This document shows, in pieces, positions 28,879 to 37,253 of a stretch of DNA of 64,000 nt. Below the pieces are notes generated by a model, which was given only the letters and a program-made list of their open reading frames with translations, did no database searches and was not told the origin of the DNA. A program made the position numbers and the translations under genes. The number at the start of each line of letters is the position of its first letter. Position 1 is the stretch's first letter. This stretch comes from Phycisphaerae bacterium (GTDB lineage: Bacteria; Planctomycetota; Phycisphaerae; Tepidisphaerales; Tepidisphaeraceae): positions 1-64,000 of the forward strand of contig BPJO01000016.1 in the NCBI GenBank assembly GCA_026004655.1, given 5' to 3'.

Positions 28879-29880
28879 ATGGCTTTTGACCGTACAGTAC
28901 AGGTTCAACGCCTTTTGAAAATCATTCTGCTCCTGCAAAGCAACAGCAACCGATGGACCGCCGATCGGCTTGCGAAGGAGTGTCGGGTCTCGGCTCGGAC
29001 CATCTTTCGGGACATGCGTGTTCTGGAAAAGGTAGGCGTTCCTTACTTCTATGACGAGGAAAACAAGTGTTATTCGATTCGGAGGGATTTTTACATGCCC
29101 CCGGTGCAGTTGACGCTTGAAGAATCTTTGTCGTTGGTGGTCTTGGCCGAGCAGATCGCGAACACCGAACAGATTTCATGCACCAAACCGGCTCTGAAAG
29201 CGGTTGAAAAAATCCGTGGGGGACTCCCCTCCATGCTTCGTGAATCCCTTCAAAAAATCACCCAGCACATTCACATTCGCTTGGCGGCTTCTTCCCCGCC
29301 GGAAGGTTCGCAAGACGTTTATAACATGATTCAAACCGCGTTGAACCAACGCCTGGCCATTCGCTGCAGGTACGAATCCCCCAACAGCAATCAAAAGGAT
29401 TCGGCCGAGACCCCTTTCATCTTCAAACCTTATGTCCTGCATTACGACCAACGGGCCTGGTACACCATCGGGCATCACAGCTTACGGGATGAAATCCGGT
29501 GCCTGAAACTCAGTCGTTTTACCATGATCGAGGTCACCAATATCCCGTATGAAATTCCCAAATCATTCAATCTCCGCGAACACCTCGGAAATGCCTGGCG
29601 GATGATCCGTGGCAAACCCACGTATGACGTGGAATTGATTTTTGATCCCTCTTTTGCGGAGACGGTTTCGGATACGCATTGGCACGCGACACAGGAAACC
29701 GATTGGAATGAAGACGGTTCGCTGGTGTTTCGTTGTCGGGTGGACGGGCTTCAGGAGATTATCTGGTGGGTTTTGAGCATGGGGCCTCATTGCAAAGTGG
29801 TCAAACCCCCGGAACTGGCACGTCAGGTCCGTTCGTTGTCCTCGCAGGTGATCAAACTTTATTCCGATTCGACCGACTGA
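28879..29880 (+). CDS. WYL-domain helix-turn-helix transcriptional regulator
   Basis: A 333-residue regulator of the YafY/DeoR-like group. An N-terminal HTH (LLLQSNSNRWTADRLAKE, CRVSARTIFRDMRVLEKVGV) is followed by a short wing. The WYL domain (MIQTALNQRLAIRCRYES, AWYTIGHHSLRDEIRCLKLSR) and the C-terminal WCX part follow (YDVELIFDPSFAETVSDTHW). WYL domains sense ligands, often nucleotides or nucleic acid, for example in DNA-damage or defence control. The ATG at 28879 is 6 nt after AAAGGA; an overlapping ATG at 28875 is out of frame. A 71-codon gene follows 10 bp later and may be its cotranscribed partner. Confidence 0.9.
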   Translation: MAFDRTVQVQRLLKIILLLQSNSNRWTADRLAKECRVSARTIFRDMRVLEKVGVPYFYDEENKCYSIRRDFYMPPVQLTLEESLSLVVLAEQIANTEQISCTKPALKAVEKIRGGLPSMLRESLQKITQHIHIRLAASSPPEGSQDVYNMIQTALNQRLAIRCRYESPNSNQKDSAETPFIFKPYVLHYDQRAWYTIGHHSLRDEIRCLKLSRFTMIEVTNIPYEIPKSFNLREHLGNAWRMIRGKPTYDVELIFDPSFAETVSDTHWHATQETDWNEDGSLVFRCRVDGLQEIIWWVLSMGPHCKVVKPPELARQVRSLSSQVIKLYSDSTD

Positions 29881-29890
29881 AGGACTTTGT

Positions 29891-30106
29891 GTGAAAATCC
29901 TTCCTCCCGAACTTCGTTCTTTACGTTACCCGTTGCGACAGTTTTGTCGTTCGATCAAAGCCGGACGTCCCTTGAGCTGGCCGACCTACCGACGGTTGAT
30001 GCAACGGTTCGGTGTGGTGCAACCGTCGATCCGATTCTGGCAGGAGTTGATTCATTCTTCCCGATGGGCAAGACGGTCGTCCGGTCCTTTCATACAAGAT
30101 TCTTAG
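29891..30106 (+). CDS. Small hypothetical protein behind the WYL regulator
   Basis: A 71-residue basic protein (MKILPPELRSLRYPLRQFCR and so on) with a GTG start that has AAGGA 6-7 nt upstream, overlapping the end of the WYL gene. Spacing and ribosome site suggest coupled translation. No family is recognised; many arginines and aromatic residues hint at a nucleic-acid or membrane-surface role, but that is a guess. It ends 5 bp before the convergent kinase stop. Confidence 0.5.
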   Translation: MKILPPELRSLRYPLRQFCRSIKAGRPLSWPTYRRLMQRFGVVQPSIRFWQELIHSSRWARRSSGPFIQDS

Positions 30107-30111
30107 CGTTC

Positions 30112-31509
30112 CTAACCGATCGGCCAGCGGGCCACAAACCGGCTGCCTTTCCCGATGCCTTCCGAACTGGCTTGCAGGGTTCCGCCATGAGATTCCACGA
30201 TCGATTTGCTGATGGTTAATCCGAGTCCCATACCACGAATTTCGCCGGGACGTTTTGAAAAAAAAGGTTCGAACAAATGATCCAGGACCTCCGGATCCAT
30301 CCCCCGACCGTCGTCGACGATTTCCAATTCCGCCCAAGCACCGACCCTTCGAAGGCTAACTCGGATCAAACCCGAATCGGTCGTTGCCTGAATCGCGTTG
30401 ATCAGAAGATTGAGGATCACCTGTTTGATCTGTCCTGCGTCCATGACGAACCGGACCGGTTCACACGTGGTGATGCGAATCGACCGGTTCCCGACGACCG
30501 GAAGCAGACCGATATTGTTAATCAGTTCCGTGACCACCTCGGACAGGTCTTTTAATTCGCGTCCCCCGTCGGATTCTCGACTGAGGTCGAGCAGTCGAGT
30601 GATGATCTGTTTGCACCGAAATGCTTCGTCCAACACGATCTGAAGCGACTGACGGGTCCGGGGATCGATTTCCGATGCCATCATCAATTCGATCCGACCG
30701 GTGATGATCGCCAAGGGGTTGTTGATCTCATGCGCCACCCCGGCCGCAAGCAACCCGACCCCGGCCAAACGTTCCGACTGCACCACCGCCCGGGTTGATG
30801 CTTCGACCCTTTCACGAAGCTGACCGTACATCGACGCTAGCTCCCGCGCCATCTGTTCGACATCCTCGGCCAACTGTTCAAACTCCCGGTCTGCCCCGGA
30901 CAGACGAACCGGAGTATCGAACCGACCGTTCCCGATCCGGCGTACCCCCTCGGAGATCGTGCTCAGGGGTTTCATCACACTTCGCCACTGGAGAATACTC
31001 AGTATCACGCCCAGGAGGATCGCTCCGCCAGCCACACCCGTGAGCAAGAATAACGCCCATTGTTTGCGATCGTCGGCCTGTTTCTGCGCTTGGCGAATCT
31101 GTTGGCTCAGAACCGGAAGCACCTGTTGCATCCCGGACATCACCCCGTCCACCGAAACGATCTGTCCTTTTCCGATCCGGTCGGTCACCCCGTCGATCGT
31201 TTCAAGCAGTTTCTGTTTTTGCAGATCGGTTAACGGAAGTCCGGGGACGATCTGGGACAACGCTTCTTGGGCTTTGAGACATTCCCGGTACGCCCGGGCA
31301 AAATCCGGAAAATCCCCCGACATCGCGACCCGGGCCGACTGAAGATAGATCCCTACCTGTGACAGATCCCGAATCATCTGCTGGTTCTGAAGGGCGATCG
31401 AAAAATCCTGTTTGATCCCCCTGATTCCCCAAAACCCCACCCCGGCCGTCAGCACCAGACACACCAACAGCAGGACCCATTGAATCACCAGACGACGTTC
31501 CAACGTCAT
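30112..31509 (-). CDS. Membrane sensor histidine kinase with HAMP domain
   Basis: A 465-residue kinase: first membrane helix (residues 9-28), an extracytoplasmic helical region of about 125 residues, second helix near 155-175 (ALFLLTGVAGGAILLGVIL), HAMP (MKPLSTISEGVRRIGNGRF), H-box GVAHEINNPLAII with histidine about residue 260, N-box LLINAIQA, and G boxes DDGRGMD and GMGLGLTISKSI. The H-box is of the NtrB-like HEINNP class. No response regulator is adjacent. It is convergent with the small gene at 29.9 kb and divergent from tRNA-Ala. Confidence 0.92.
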   Translation of the reverse strand: MTLERRLVIQWVLLLVCLVLTAGVGFWGIRGIKQDFSIALQNQQMIRDLSQVGIYLQSARVAMSGDFPDFARAYRECLKAQEALSQIVPGLPLTDLQKQKLLETIDGVTDRIGKGQIVSVDGVMSGMQQVLPVLSQQIRQAQKQADDRKQWALFLLTGVAGGAILLGVILSILQWRSVMKPLSTISEGVRRIGNGRFDTPVRLSGADREFEQLAEDVEQMARELASMYGQLRERVEASTRAVVQSERLAGVGLLAAGVAHEINNPLAIITGRIELMMASEIDPRTRQSLQIVLDEAFRCKQIITRLLDLSRESDGGRELKDLSEVVTELINNIGLLPVVGNRSIRITTCEPVRFVMDAGQIKQVILNLLINAIQATTDSGLIRVSLRRVGAWAELEIVDDGRGMDPEVLDHLFEPFFSKRPGEIRGMGLGLTISKSIVESHGGTLQASSEGIGKGSRFVARWPIG

Positions 31510-31553
31510 AGGATTTGGATCGTAACCGAAATCCGGTTATATTCCCGCTAGCC

Positions 31554-31626
31554 GGGCCTGTAGCTCAATTGGGAGAGCACTGCCTTTGCAAGGCAGGGGT
31601 TAGCGGTTCGAGCCCGCTCAGGTCCA
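31554..31626 (+). tRNA. tRNA-Ala (anticodon UGC)
   Basis: A 73-nt tRNA: acceptor GGGCCTG/CAGGTCC with one G-T pair, anticodon stem CTGCC/GGCAG around loop TTTGCAA, and T-stem GCGGT around TTCGAGC. The discriminator is A and CCA is not encoded. Confidence 0.95.
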
Positions 31627-31759
31627 CTTTTTCAATCGTCGGTTCATCCGCCCACGTATCACACACCTCGGCGCAATACACTTGCTCGTTTCCCGTGTTT
31701 CCGTGTAACCCGAATCGGACTGGTACTCGAATCCGTTTGATAATTTGGGCAACTTTTCC

Positions 31760-31789
31760 TTGACAACTTGGTAACGTTGTTTGCACAAT
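31760..31789 (+). promoter_or_regulatory. Candidate sigma-70 promoter with inverted repeat before the LacI-like remnant
   Basis: TTGACA at 31760 and CACAAT at 31784 are separated by 18 nt. Between them lies the imperfect repeat ACAAC-TTGGTAAC-GTTGT with a central AACGTT-like core, as LacI-family operators often have. It is 16 nt upstream of the ATG at 31805. Confidence 0.45.
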
Positions 31790-31804
31790 TCGCGTACCGC
31801 CCTT

Positions 31805-32197
31805 ATGTCGGTCACGTTCGATGACATTTTCCGAAGAGTCGGCCTACCCGAAATCATCGTTTCCCGGGCGCGGGTCCGAAAAGGCAAGTCGGTCGACCAA
31901 CCGGACGGTGTGGATGCCGGCATCGCGTACATCGATCGACTGGTCAAACGATTTATCGATATTCTTTCGAAAACCGGGCTTGGTGTCGCCAAAGACCTCC
32001 GCCGGGTTTGTTGCAACGACGTCTGTTGGCTGGATCAGGCAATCCCCTCGTTGAACACTGTTGATTATAGAAGTCCGGATGGGATGACTAAGGGCCAAAA
32101 AACTCCTGCGGTCCCGCAAAACGTAATATCCCTGTCTACTCCGTGGTTGTTCCAATCCCTGTCCAGCAACGTTCCTTTAATCCCGTATCAACCCTAA
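31805..32197 (+). pseudogene. Possible degenerate LacI-family regulator (N-terminal HTH only)
   Basis: The first 35 residues read MSVTFDDIFRRVGLPEIIVS and RARVRKGKSVDQ. This follows the LacI HTH pattern VTxxDIxRRxGxxxxxVSRA...VD closely enough to suggest descent. The expected LGYxPN hinge and the sugar-binding domain do not follow; the frame wanders on for about 95 codons. It sits between a good promoter and an operator before a PEP-CTERM gene, the same order as the intact lacI module at 39 kb. It could also be an unrelated short gene. No other coding signal is seen between tRNA-Ala and 32345. Confidence 0.35.
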
Positions 32198-32243
32198 ACC
32201 TCTGATTGATGGTGGAAAGGAGAACTTCATCGGCATCGACAAT

Positions 32244-32259
32244 TCAGAAACGCTTCTAA
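32244..32259 (+). promoter_or_regulatory. LacI-type operator, copy 1 (TCAGAAACGCTTCTAA)
   Basis: One of four near-identical palindromes in the window; the last two bases differ from perfect symmetry. It ends 85 bp before the GH12-like gene. No good -35/-10 pair is seen at the spacing found at the other sites, although GACAAT directly abuts it. Confidence 0.7.
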
Positions 32260-32344
32260 AGTGAGTGGTTCATGTCCGTGCGTCGTCGGCGGAGATGACG
32301 CGCCTCAGTTCTTGTTCATTGTTTCGCTCTTAGGAGAGATCTTT

Positions 32345-33229
32345 ATGCAAACCCGATTTGATTCCCATCCTTGGGTTCTCTTACTCGCGACATCCTCTCT
32401 ATTTTTGTATCCAATTGTCGGGTCAGCACAATACGTCCCCGGGACCAAGACGTACACCAATCAGGGGGGGTGGTATCACGCCGATACCGGAAACTACTAC
32501 GCAGGACTGTACGCCAGTGATGACATGCAGGGTTACACCACCATCTACTACAACGCTGCCAACGATCCGGGAACCTGGTTTGACCAAAGCTGGGATATCA
32601 CCAAAGGTTACGTCATGGCCGGGATTGGGAAACATGTGTATGGTAATTCTCCCGGGTACGGTCAGTACAAGATCAGTCAAATCCGACCGACGTATGTCGA
32701 TTATTGGAGCTGGTGGGAGGATAACAACAACGGTTTGAAACGAGTCGGTATCGACGTCTGGACCTCTACCGTTTCGAACAATCCAGACCCGAACTACACT
32801 GCCAACGAGATCATGATTAAGGAATGGTGGAGTGAGGGACCGAGCGGAACTTACCTCGGACAATTCAACAAGTTCGGTTCGGACTACAAAATCTATCGCT
32901 TCTGGAATACCAGTTACAACGGGTTTTGGAGCTATGAAGTCCGACGTGAATCCAAACGGATGGCTACCGATGCGAATACCGGTGGACAGGTCGAAGTCGC
33001 TTGGGTGCTCAACTACCTACGAAACAACCACGGTTTGACGGACGGGTATATTCGTCAGATAGCCGTGAATACCGAAATATTCGGGGATTATGGTCGGAAC
33101 TACGGTGAGTGGCATATGACCTATGTGAATATCCCCAATCTTACCTCCAACTCCGTCCCGGAACCTACCGGGGTCCTCGGGTTGATGGCCTGTTCGGCAC
33201 TGGGTCTTTTGAGAAGACGACGTACCTGA
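32345..33229 (+). CDS. Secreted GH12-like endoglucanase/xyloglucanase with PEP-CTERM signal
   Basis: A 294-residue exported protein. A signal peptide ends near VGSAQ-YVPG. The body resembles the GH12 beta-jellyroll: nucleophile region NEIMIKEWW with Glu155 aligned to YEIMIW, the VYxF-like stretch DYKIYRFWN, LNYLRNNHGLTDGYI, and the acid/base region VNTEIFG with Glu244 aligned to GTEPFTG. Both glutamates are present. The C-terminus has VPEP, a hydrophobic segment and RRRRT, the PEP-CTERM surface-sorting tail. AGGAGA about 8 nt before the ATG at 32345 fixes the start. An operator lies about 90 bp upstream and a strong terminator follows. GH12 assignment is from memory of motifs; the family is distant. 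Confidence 0.72.
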   Translation: MQTRFDSHPWVLLLATSSLFLYPIVGSAQYVPGTKTYTNQGGWYHADTGNYYAGLYASDDMQGYTTIYYNAANDPGTWFDQSWDITKGYVMAGIGKHVYGNSPGYGQYKISQIRPTYVDYWSWWEDNNNGLKRVGIDVWTSTVSNNPDPNYTANEIMIKEWWSEGPSGTYLGQFNKFGSDYKIYRFWNTSYNGFWSYEVRRESKRMATDANTGGQVEVAWVLNYLRNNHGLTDGYIRQIAVNTEIFGDYGRNYGEWHMTYVNIPNLTSNSVPEPTGVLGLMACSALGLLRRRRT

Positions 33230-33264
33230 TGCAGGGTTAACACGACCGACCAAGCCTCTCTTAT

Positions 33265-33307
33265 AGCATCGGCGTGAGCTCGGACGCTGACTCCGATGCT
33301 TTTTTTT
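33265..33307 (+). terminator. Intrinsic terminator of the GH12-like gene
   Basis: Outer stem AGCATCGG/CCGATGCT encloses a second hairpin (GCGTGAGCTCGGACGC) and is followed by seven or more T. It lies 36 bp after the stop codon. Confidence 0.93.
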
Positions 33308-33385
33308 ATTGGGAAAAGAGACTTTTCCCGAAGGACCAGCGATCGGTCTGGTACGGAAATCTCCCTGCCCGTACATTGGAATCGC

Positions 33386-34237
33386 ATGTGTTCACGCGTC
33401 CAGCGTTATAAACTCACGCTCGCGTATCGCGGGACCCGTTACCACGGTTGGCAGGAGCAGGTCTACTGTCCGACCTGGAAAGGACCGATTCCCGGTGACG
33501 GATCAGGACTACCGACCATCCAATCCACGGTTACCGCAGCCCTGAAGGATGTCCTCAAACATGATCTGGAGCTATGCGGTTCTTCCCGAACCGATGCAGG
33601 GGTGCATGCCAAAGGACAAGTAGCCCATTTTGACACCCCAATGGTACAAATCCCTCCCGAAGGTCTACGTCGAGCCGTCAATGCTCGTTTACCAGACGAT
33701 ATCGTGATCCGGTCCATTGAACCGGTCGATCCCACGTTCGATGCTGTCTCCTTGACGGACCGGAAACGTTATCAGTACTTGATCTGGAACGACGCGGATA
33801 AACCGGTTTTTTGTTCCGATCTGGCGTTTCATCGTTGGCAGAAGCTGGATTTCTCCGCCATGCAGCAAGCGGCAAGTTTTTTGATCGGAGAACACGATTT
33901 TGCCGCCTTTTCCAAACCCGGGCACGGACGAACCAGCACGGTCCGAACGATCCATGAGCTGAGCATTCACGTCCGTCCGCCCAAGGTCGTCATCGGTGTC
34001 ACCGGGAACGGATTCCTGTGGAACATGGTCCGGATCATCGTCGGAACGTTGATCGACGTCGGCGTCGGACAGATCGACCCGCAGACGATCCCGGACATTC
34101 TGTCCTCCCGTGACCGAAGACGGGCCGGCAAAACCGCGCCGGCCCACGGACTTTATCTCCATTGGATCCGATACCGTAATTCCGCGGATTATAGTCCAGG
34201 GGGGGTTGCGCAGTTTTTGCACGAAGACCCGAGTTGA
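33386..34237 (+). CDS. truA: tRNA pseudouridine synthase A
   Basis: A 283-residue enzyme that makes pseudouridine at positions 38-40 of tRNA anticodon arms. Seen: LTLAYRGTRYHGWQ, the catalytic-aspartate motif SSRTDAGVHAKGQVAHF, RYQYLIWN, GEHDFAAFSKPG and FLWNMVRIIVGTLIDVG. An insert near residues 30-45 (VYCPTWKGPIPGDGSG) is longer than usual. The ATG at 33386 is supported by homology; the ribosome site (GGAA) is weak. It follows the terminator of the GH12-like gene and may be cotranscribed with the vWA gene 31 bp downstream. Confidence 0.95.
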   Translation: MCSRVQRYKLTLAYRGTRYHGWQEQVYCPTWKGPIPGDGSGLPTIQSTVTAALKDVLKHDLELCGSSRTDAGVHAKGQVAHFDTPMVQIPPEGLRRAVNARLPDDIVIRSIEPVDPTFDAVSLTDRKRYQYLIWNDADKPVFCSDLAFHRWQKLDFSAMQQAASFLIGEHDFAAFSKPGHGRTSTVRTIHELSIHVRPPKVVIGVTGNGFLWNMVRIIVGTLIDVGVGQIDPQTIPDILSSRDRRRAGKTAPAHGLYLHWIRYRNSADYSPGGVAQFLHEDPS

Positions 34238-34268
34238 TCCGTAGAATGTACCTGTGGAGGTGCTAAGG

Positions 34269-35843
34269 ATGTTTTTGAGATATCTGACTTGCGTCATGAT
34301 TTTCTGGGGAGTTTCGTTCGGTTGGGCACAAGCTTCTCCGCCGACCACTCGGCTGAGTAACGAAATGGTCGAACAGCTTCGCACACAGTTGGAGGAATAC
34401 TATGCGCGAGAGTTTGGTGCGGGTTTGGCGAAGAAGAATCGTTTGATCCGTCTGATCGCGGTTGTTTCGTTATCGAAGATCGATGCTGATTCCGTCACGG
34501 AGAAACTGCTCGAAGCCGCTGAAGACCGGGATCCGATTGTGGCGCAGGTCGCTTGGGACGTTATACACGCCCGTCACCAGTCGTTGACGGAAACCCAACG
34601 TCAACGCTGGCTACAGGCCGGGATCACCGCTCGAACCCGAGGTGCGTTTCCGGGCAAAACCGCCTTGGACCTTTTGGGGGCGGTTGCAGGGTATGGATAC
34701 CCGGCCGATGCCCGCATATTGGCGGAGATGATTGCCGATACCGCGACCGACTCTCAGGTATCTGCGCTTCGACCGATTTGTACCCAACTTCTGAACACAC
34801 AACCCCAAGGACAATGGTTGAGGTTATTGGTACAACGTATGCAAGGTACTGATGCTACCAGAATTGACGCAGTGCTCCGCGATCTGCCCGACGCACCGTC
34901 ACCACCGGAAAAAACGTCCCAGTACTCCAGGGTCTGGCGACAATACGCCCTTTCCTATGCGTCACACCAACCTCTTCCGCCCGAGGGTCCTTATACCGGG
35001 ACCAGCCGAGTGTTTCCCAAACCCGAGAAGATCGAAGACCCCGAAAGCGACCGTTGGCGACAAGAACTCGAGTTACCCGAGATCCCCAGCGACCGGATCG
35101 AGCTGGTTTATTGCATCGATTCCACAGGCAGCATGGACAAAGTCAACAAGATGCTGGCATCGACCGTCCAACCGCTAACGATGGCGTTGGGACTTTGTGC
35201 GTCGGATATCCGCGCCGGTGCGGTTTATTATCGACATGAGATTGCCAAAGAACTGATGAAAGACTGCTGTCTTAAAGCCCAGAATGACCCTAACAACCAT
35301 ACGGTTCTGACCATTCCCTTGAGCAAAGATATTAATTCGGTCGTCCGGGCCATGCGGTCAGTGGTCATTCATCCCAAAGTCGGTCATTTCCGCGGGACCG
35401 GCGCTTACGCCGCAGCCCTGCAAGCGACCACGGGAATCAACTGGAGCCGTGGAAAAAACACCCAGCGAATCGTCGTCGTGATCGGTGATGCACCACCCAC
35501 CGATGGCACTCATGATTACGCCGCCCAATTCGCCGAATTACTCAAAGAAAATGATGTGCGACTCTACTTCCTGTCGTTGAACAAAGGATGCGCCGATTCC
35601 ATCCGGATGATCGCCCAAGCCGGTGGTAGTTCGCCCGTCCCGTTCGAATCCGATATGAAACTGTATGACCAGTACGTGGAGAAAAATCTTCCCATTCCGT
35701 TGGAAAAAGTGATTCGGTCAAATATCGGTATGACCGTCACACGCCTGCTGCGAGAAAGTGTTCCTGATCAGTACGGGGACAGGATCGAGCTGATCCTCAG
35801 TGCCACGCTCCCCATCATTCAGGCCCAACTCGACATGCAATGA
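34269..35843 (+). CDS. Exported von Willebrand factor A-domain protein
   Basis: A 524-residue protein: signal peptide (MFLRYLTCVMIFWGVSFGWA, cleaved near QAS), a helical HEAT-like region (residues about 25-210), a linker, and a vWA domain. The MIDAS motif is DSTGSM, with a downstream threonine/aspartate set around GTGAYAAAL and VIGDAPPTDG. GGAGG 8 nt before the ATG at 34269 fixes the start. Metal-dependent adhesion or scaffold roles are usual, but the ligand is unknown. It converges on the FGGY kinase with 17 bp between. Confidence 0.82.
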   Translation: MFLRYLTCVMIFWGVSFGWAQASPPTTRLSNEMVEQLRTQLEEYYAREFGAGLAKKNRLIRLIAVVSLSKIDADSVTEKLLEAAEDRDPIVAQVAWDVIHARHQSLTETQRQRWLQAGITARTRGAFPGKTALDLLGAVAGYGYPADARILAEMIADTATDSQVSALRPICTQLLNTQPQGQWLRLLVQRMQGTDATRIDAVLRDLPDAPSPPEKTSQYSRVWRQYALSYASHQPLPPEGPYTGTSRVFPKPEKIEDPESDRWRQELELPEIPSDRIELVYCIDSTGSMDKVNKMLASTVQPLTMALGLCASDIRAGAVYYRHEIAKELMKDCCLKAQNDPNNHTVLTIPLSKDINSVVRAMRSVVIHPKVGHFRGTGAYAAALQATTGINWSRGKNTQRIVVVIGDAPPTDGTHDYAAQFAELLKENDVRLYFLSLNKGCADSIRMIAQAGGSSPVPFESDMKLYDQYVEKNLPIPLEKVIRSNIGMTVTRLLRESVPDQYGDRIELILSATLPIIQAQLDMQ

Positions 35844-35860
35844 GTTCCCGATCCGCCGGT

Positions 35861-37159
35861 TTATTCCGTCAGTTTCCACAATCCCCGAAGCGTCGTCTGT
35901 TCCTGGTGACGAAAACTCCAGGAACCGTGGAAGTTCCATTCCCGGTGCAACAGCTTCTCCAGACCTTTCTGCGTCCCCCCGGTCATCACCACCGTCGGGA
36001 GGATCGTTTGGCACTTTTTTTTCAACAGCACAAGCCGGTTGGCACTTTGACGAGCCAGCGCCTGGCAAAAAGCCGCTAGAATATCGTCCCGAGTATGTCC
36101 AATCCTTAAACCCTTGATACAGGCAGTCGGGTCGTCCATTCGGGTCCGCGAACCCGCCAAGTCGGGCTCGACCACTACCGTGGTTTCGCGACCGACCACC
36201 CGTCTCAACCGGTCGTAAAACGACGGTTCGTCCATCTCCGAATAAAAAGTCCTGCGGACCCAATCGATCGCGCTTCCCGCAGCCGACAAGGTCGAAACCG
36301 CCAACCACCGTTTGCCCACACCCAACGGACGAGTCAATAGTTCCGGGTCCGGTCTCGGTCGGTCTACCAACACCGCTAGCACATCCGTCGAACCGGATAC
36401 GTTGGTCATTTGTCCGACCCGTGCACCTGCCGACAACATCGCGGAGGATCCGTCCATACAACCGGTCAACACCGGAACCCCCTCCGGAAGACCCAACCAA
36501 CGGGCCCCCTGCTTCGAAACGTGCCCTGCGATCACGTTCGACTCGCGCACCTCAGGCAACAGGAACGGGTTCAATCCCAACGCGTCCACCAGATCATCCG
36601 ACCACCCCCCAAGCGTCACCGTCTGATACACCCCCATAAAAGCAGCATTCGACGGGTCCGTCACTCGAGCCCCACACAGATTCCGGATCAACCAAGTCGA
36701 AAGATGTCCGACCAAATCCGCTTTTTTCATCAACTTTTCTTGATGTCTGGAAAACCAGACCCACGTCGTGGAACTGATACCTCCTGGAAACGGAAGATTT
36801 CCGGTAATCCGCAAATGTTTTTGAGGACCGATGACCGTTTCGATCCGACGGGCTTCGTCAACGGATCGTCGGTCCTGGTGGGTGACCACCGGGGTCAGTG
36901 CCTTGCCCCGCGCGTCCATCGCCAACCAGCTCGGCGCCATGTTGGTGATCGCGATGGCATCAATTGTGTGTAATTCGGGTCCGATCCCCCGAAGCACCAC
37001 GCGTAGCGCCCGGTCAATTTCCCTCACGTTCACTTCGGCACGGTTGCCGGTGTATCGAGTGATAAACGCAGCGTACTGGATGTTTCTCGGAACGCCCGGA
37101 CCACACAGGATCGCTGACTTGACCGAGGAGGAACCGATATCAATGCCCAACAGTCTCAT
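35861..37159 (-). CDS. FGGY-family carbohydrate kinase (xylulokinase-like), short form
   Basis: A 432-residue sugar kinase. Seen: the N-terminal ATP-site strand MRLLGIDIGSSSVKSAI, HQDRRSVDEARRIE, PGGISSTTWVWF, and the catalytic-aspartate region VLTGCMDGSSAMLSAGARVG followed by NVSGSTDVLAVL. The C-terminal ATP site is TVVMTGGTQKGLEKLL. Xylulokinases are usually near 490 residues, so this is short. GGAG lies 8 nt before the ATG at 37159. The next gene upstream is gnd on the same strand with 94 bp between, suggesting a pentose-phosphate link. Substrate (xylulose, rhamnulose or other) cannot be told. Confidence 0.82.
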   Translation of the reverse strand: MRLLGIDIGSSSVKSAILCGPGVPRNIQYAAFITRYTGNRAEVNVREIDRALRVVLRGIGPELHTIDAIAITNMAPSWLAMDARGKALTPVVTHQDRRSVDEARRIETVIGPQKHLRITGNLPFPGGISSTTWVWFSRHQEKLMKKADLVGHLSTWLIRNLCGARVTDPSNAAFMGVYQTVTLGGWSDDLVDALGLNPFLLPEVRESNVIAGHVSKQGARWLGLPEGVPVLTGCMDGSSAMLSAGARVGQMTNVSGSTDVLAVLVDRPRPDPELLTRPLGVGKRWLAVSTLSAAGSAIDWVRRTFYSEMDEPSFYDRLRRVVGRETTVVVEPDLAGSRTRMDDPTACIKGLRIGHTRDDILAAFCQALARQSANRLVLLKKKCQTILPTVVMTGGTQKGLEKLLHREWNFHGSWSFRHQEQTTLRGLWKLTE

Positions 37160-37253
37160 CCGTCGATCTCCACGGGATTCGTTTCGACTCAACGCGTCTG
37201 ACATCCGGTTGGGGTTGTTCGGTGTACGGACCCAAATGCGTCGGTACCATTGT

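Noticed and set aside
31515..31763. Plus-strand frame covering tRNA-Ala
   Set aside because: It runs through the tRNA gene and has no homology.
31844..32155. Minus-strand frame opposite the LacI-like remnant
   Set aside because: No homology, no ribosome site, and the plus strand has a promoter and an HTH pattern.
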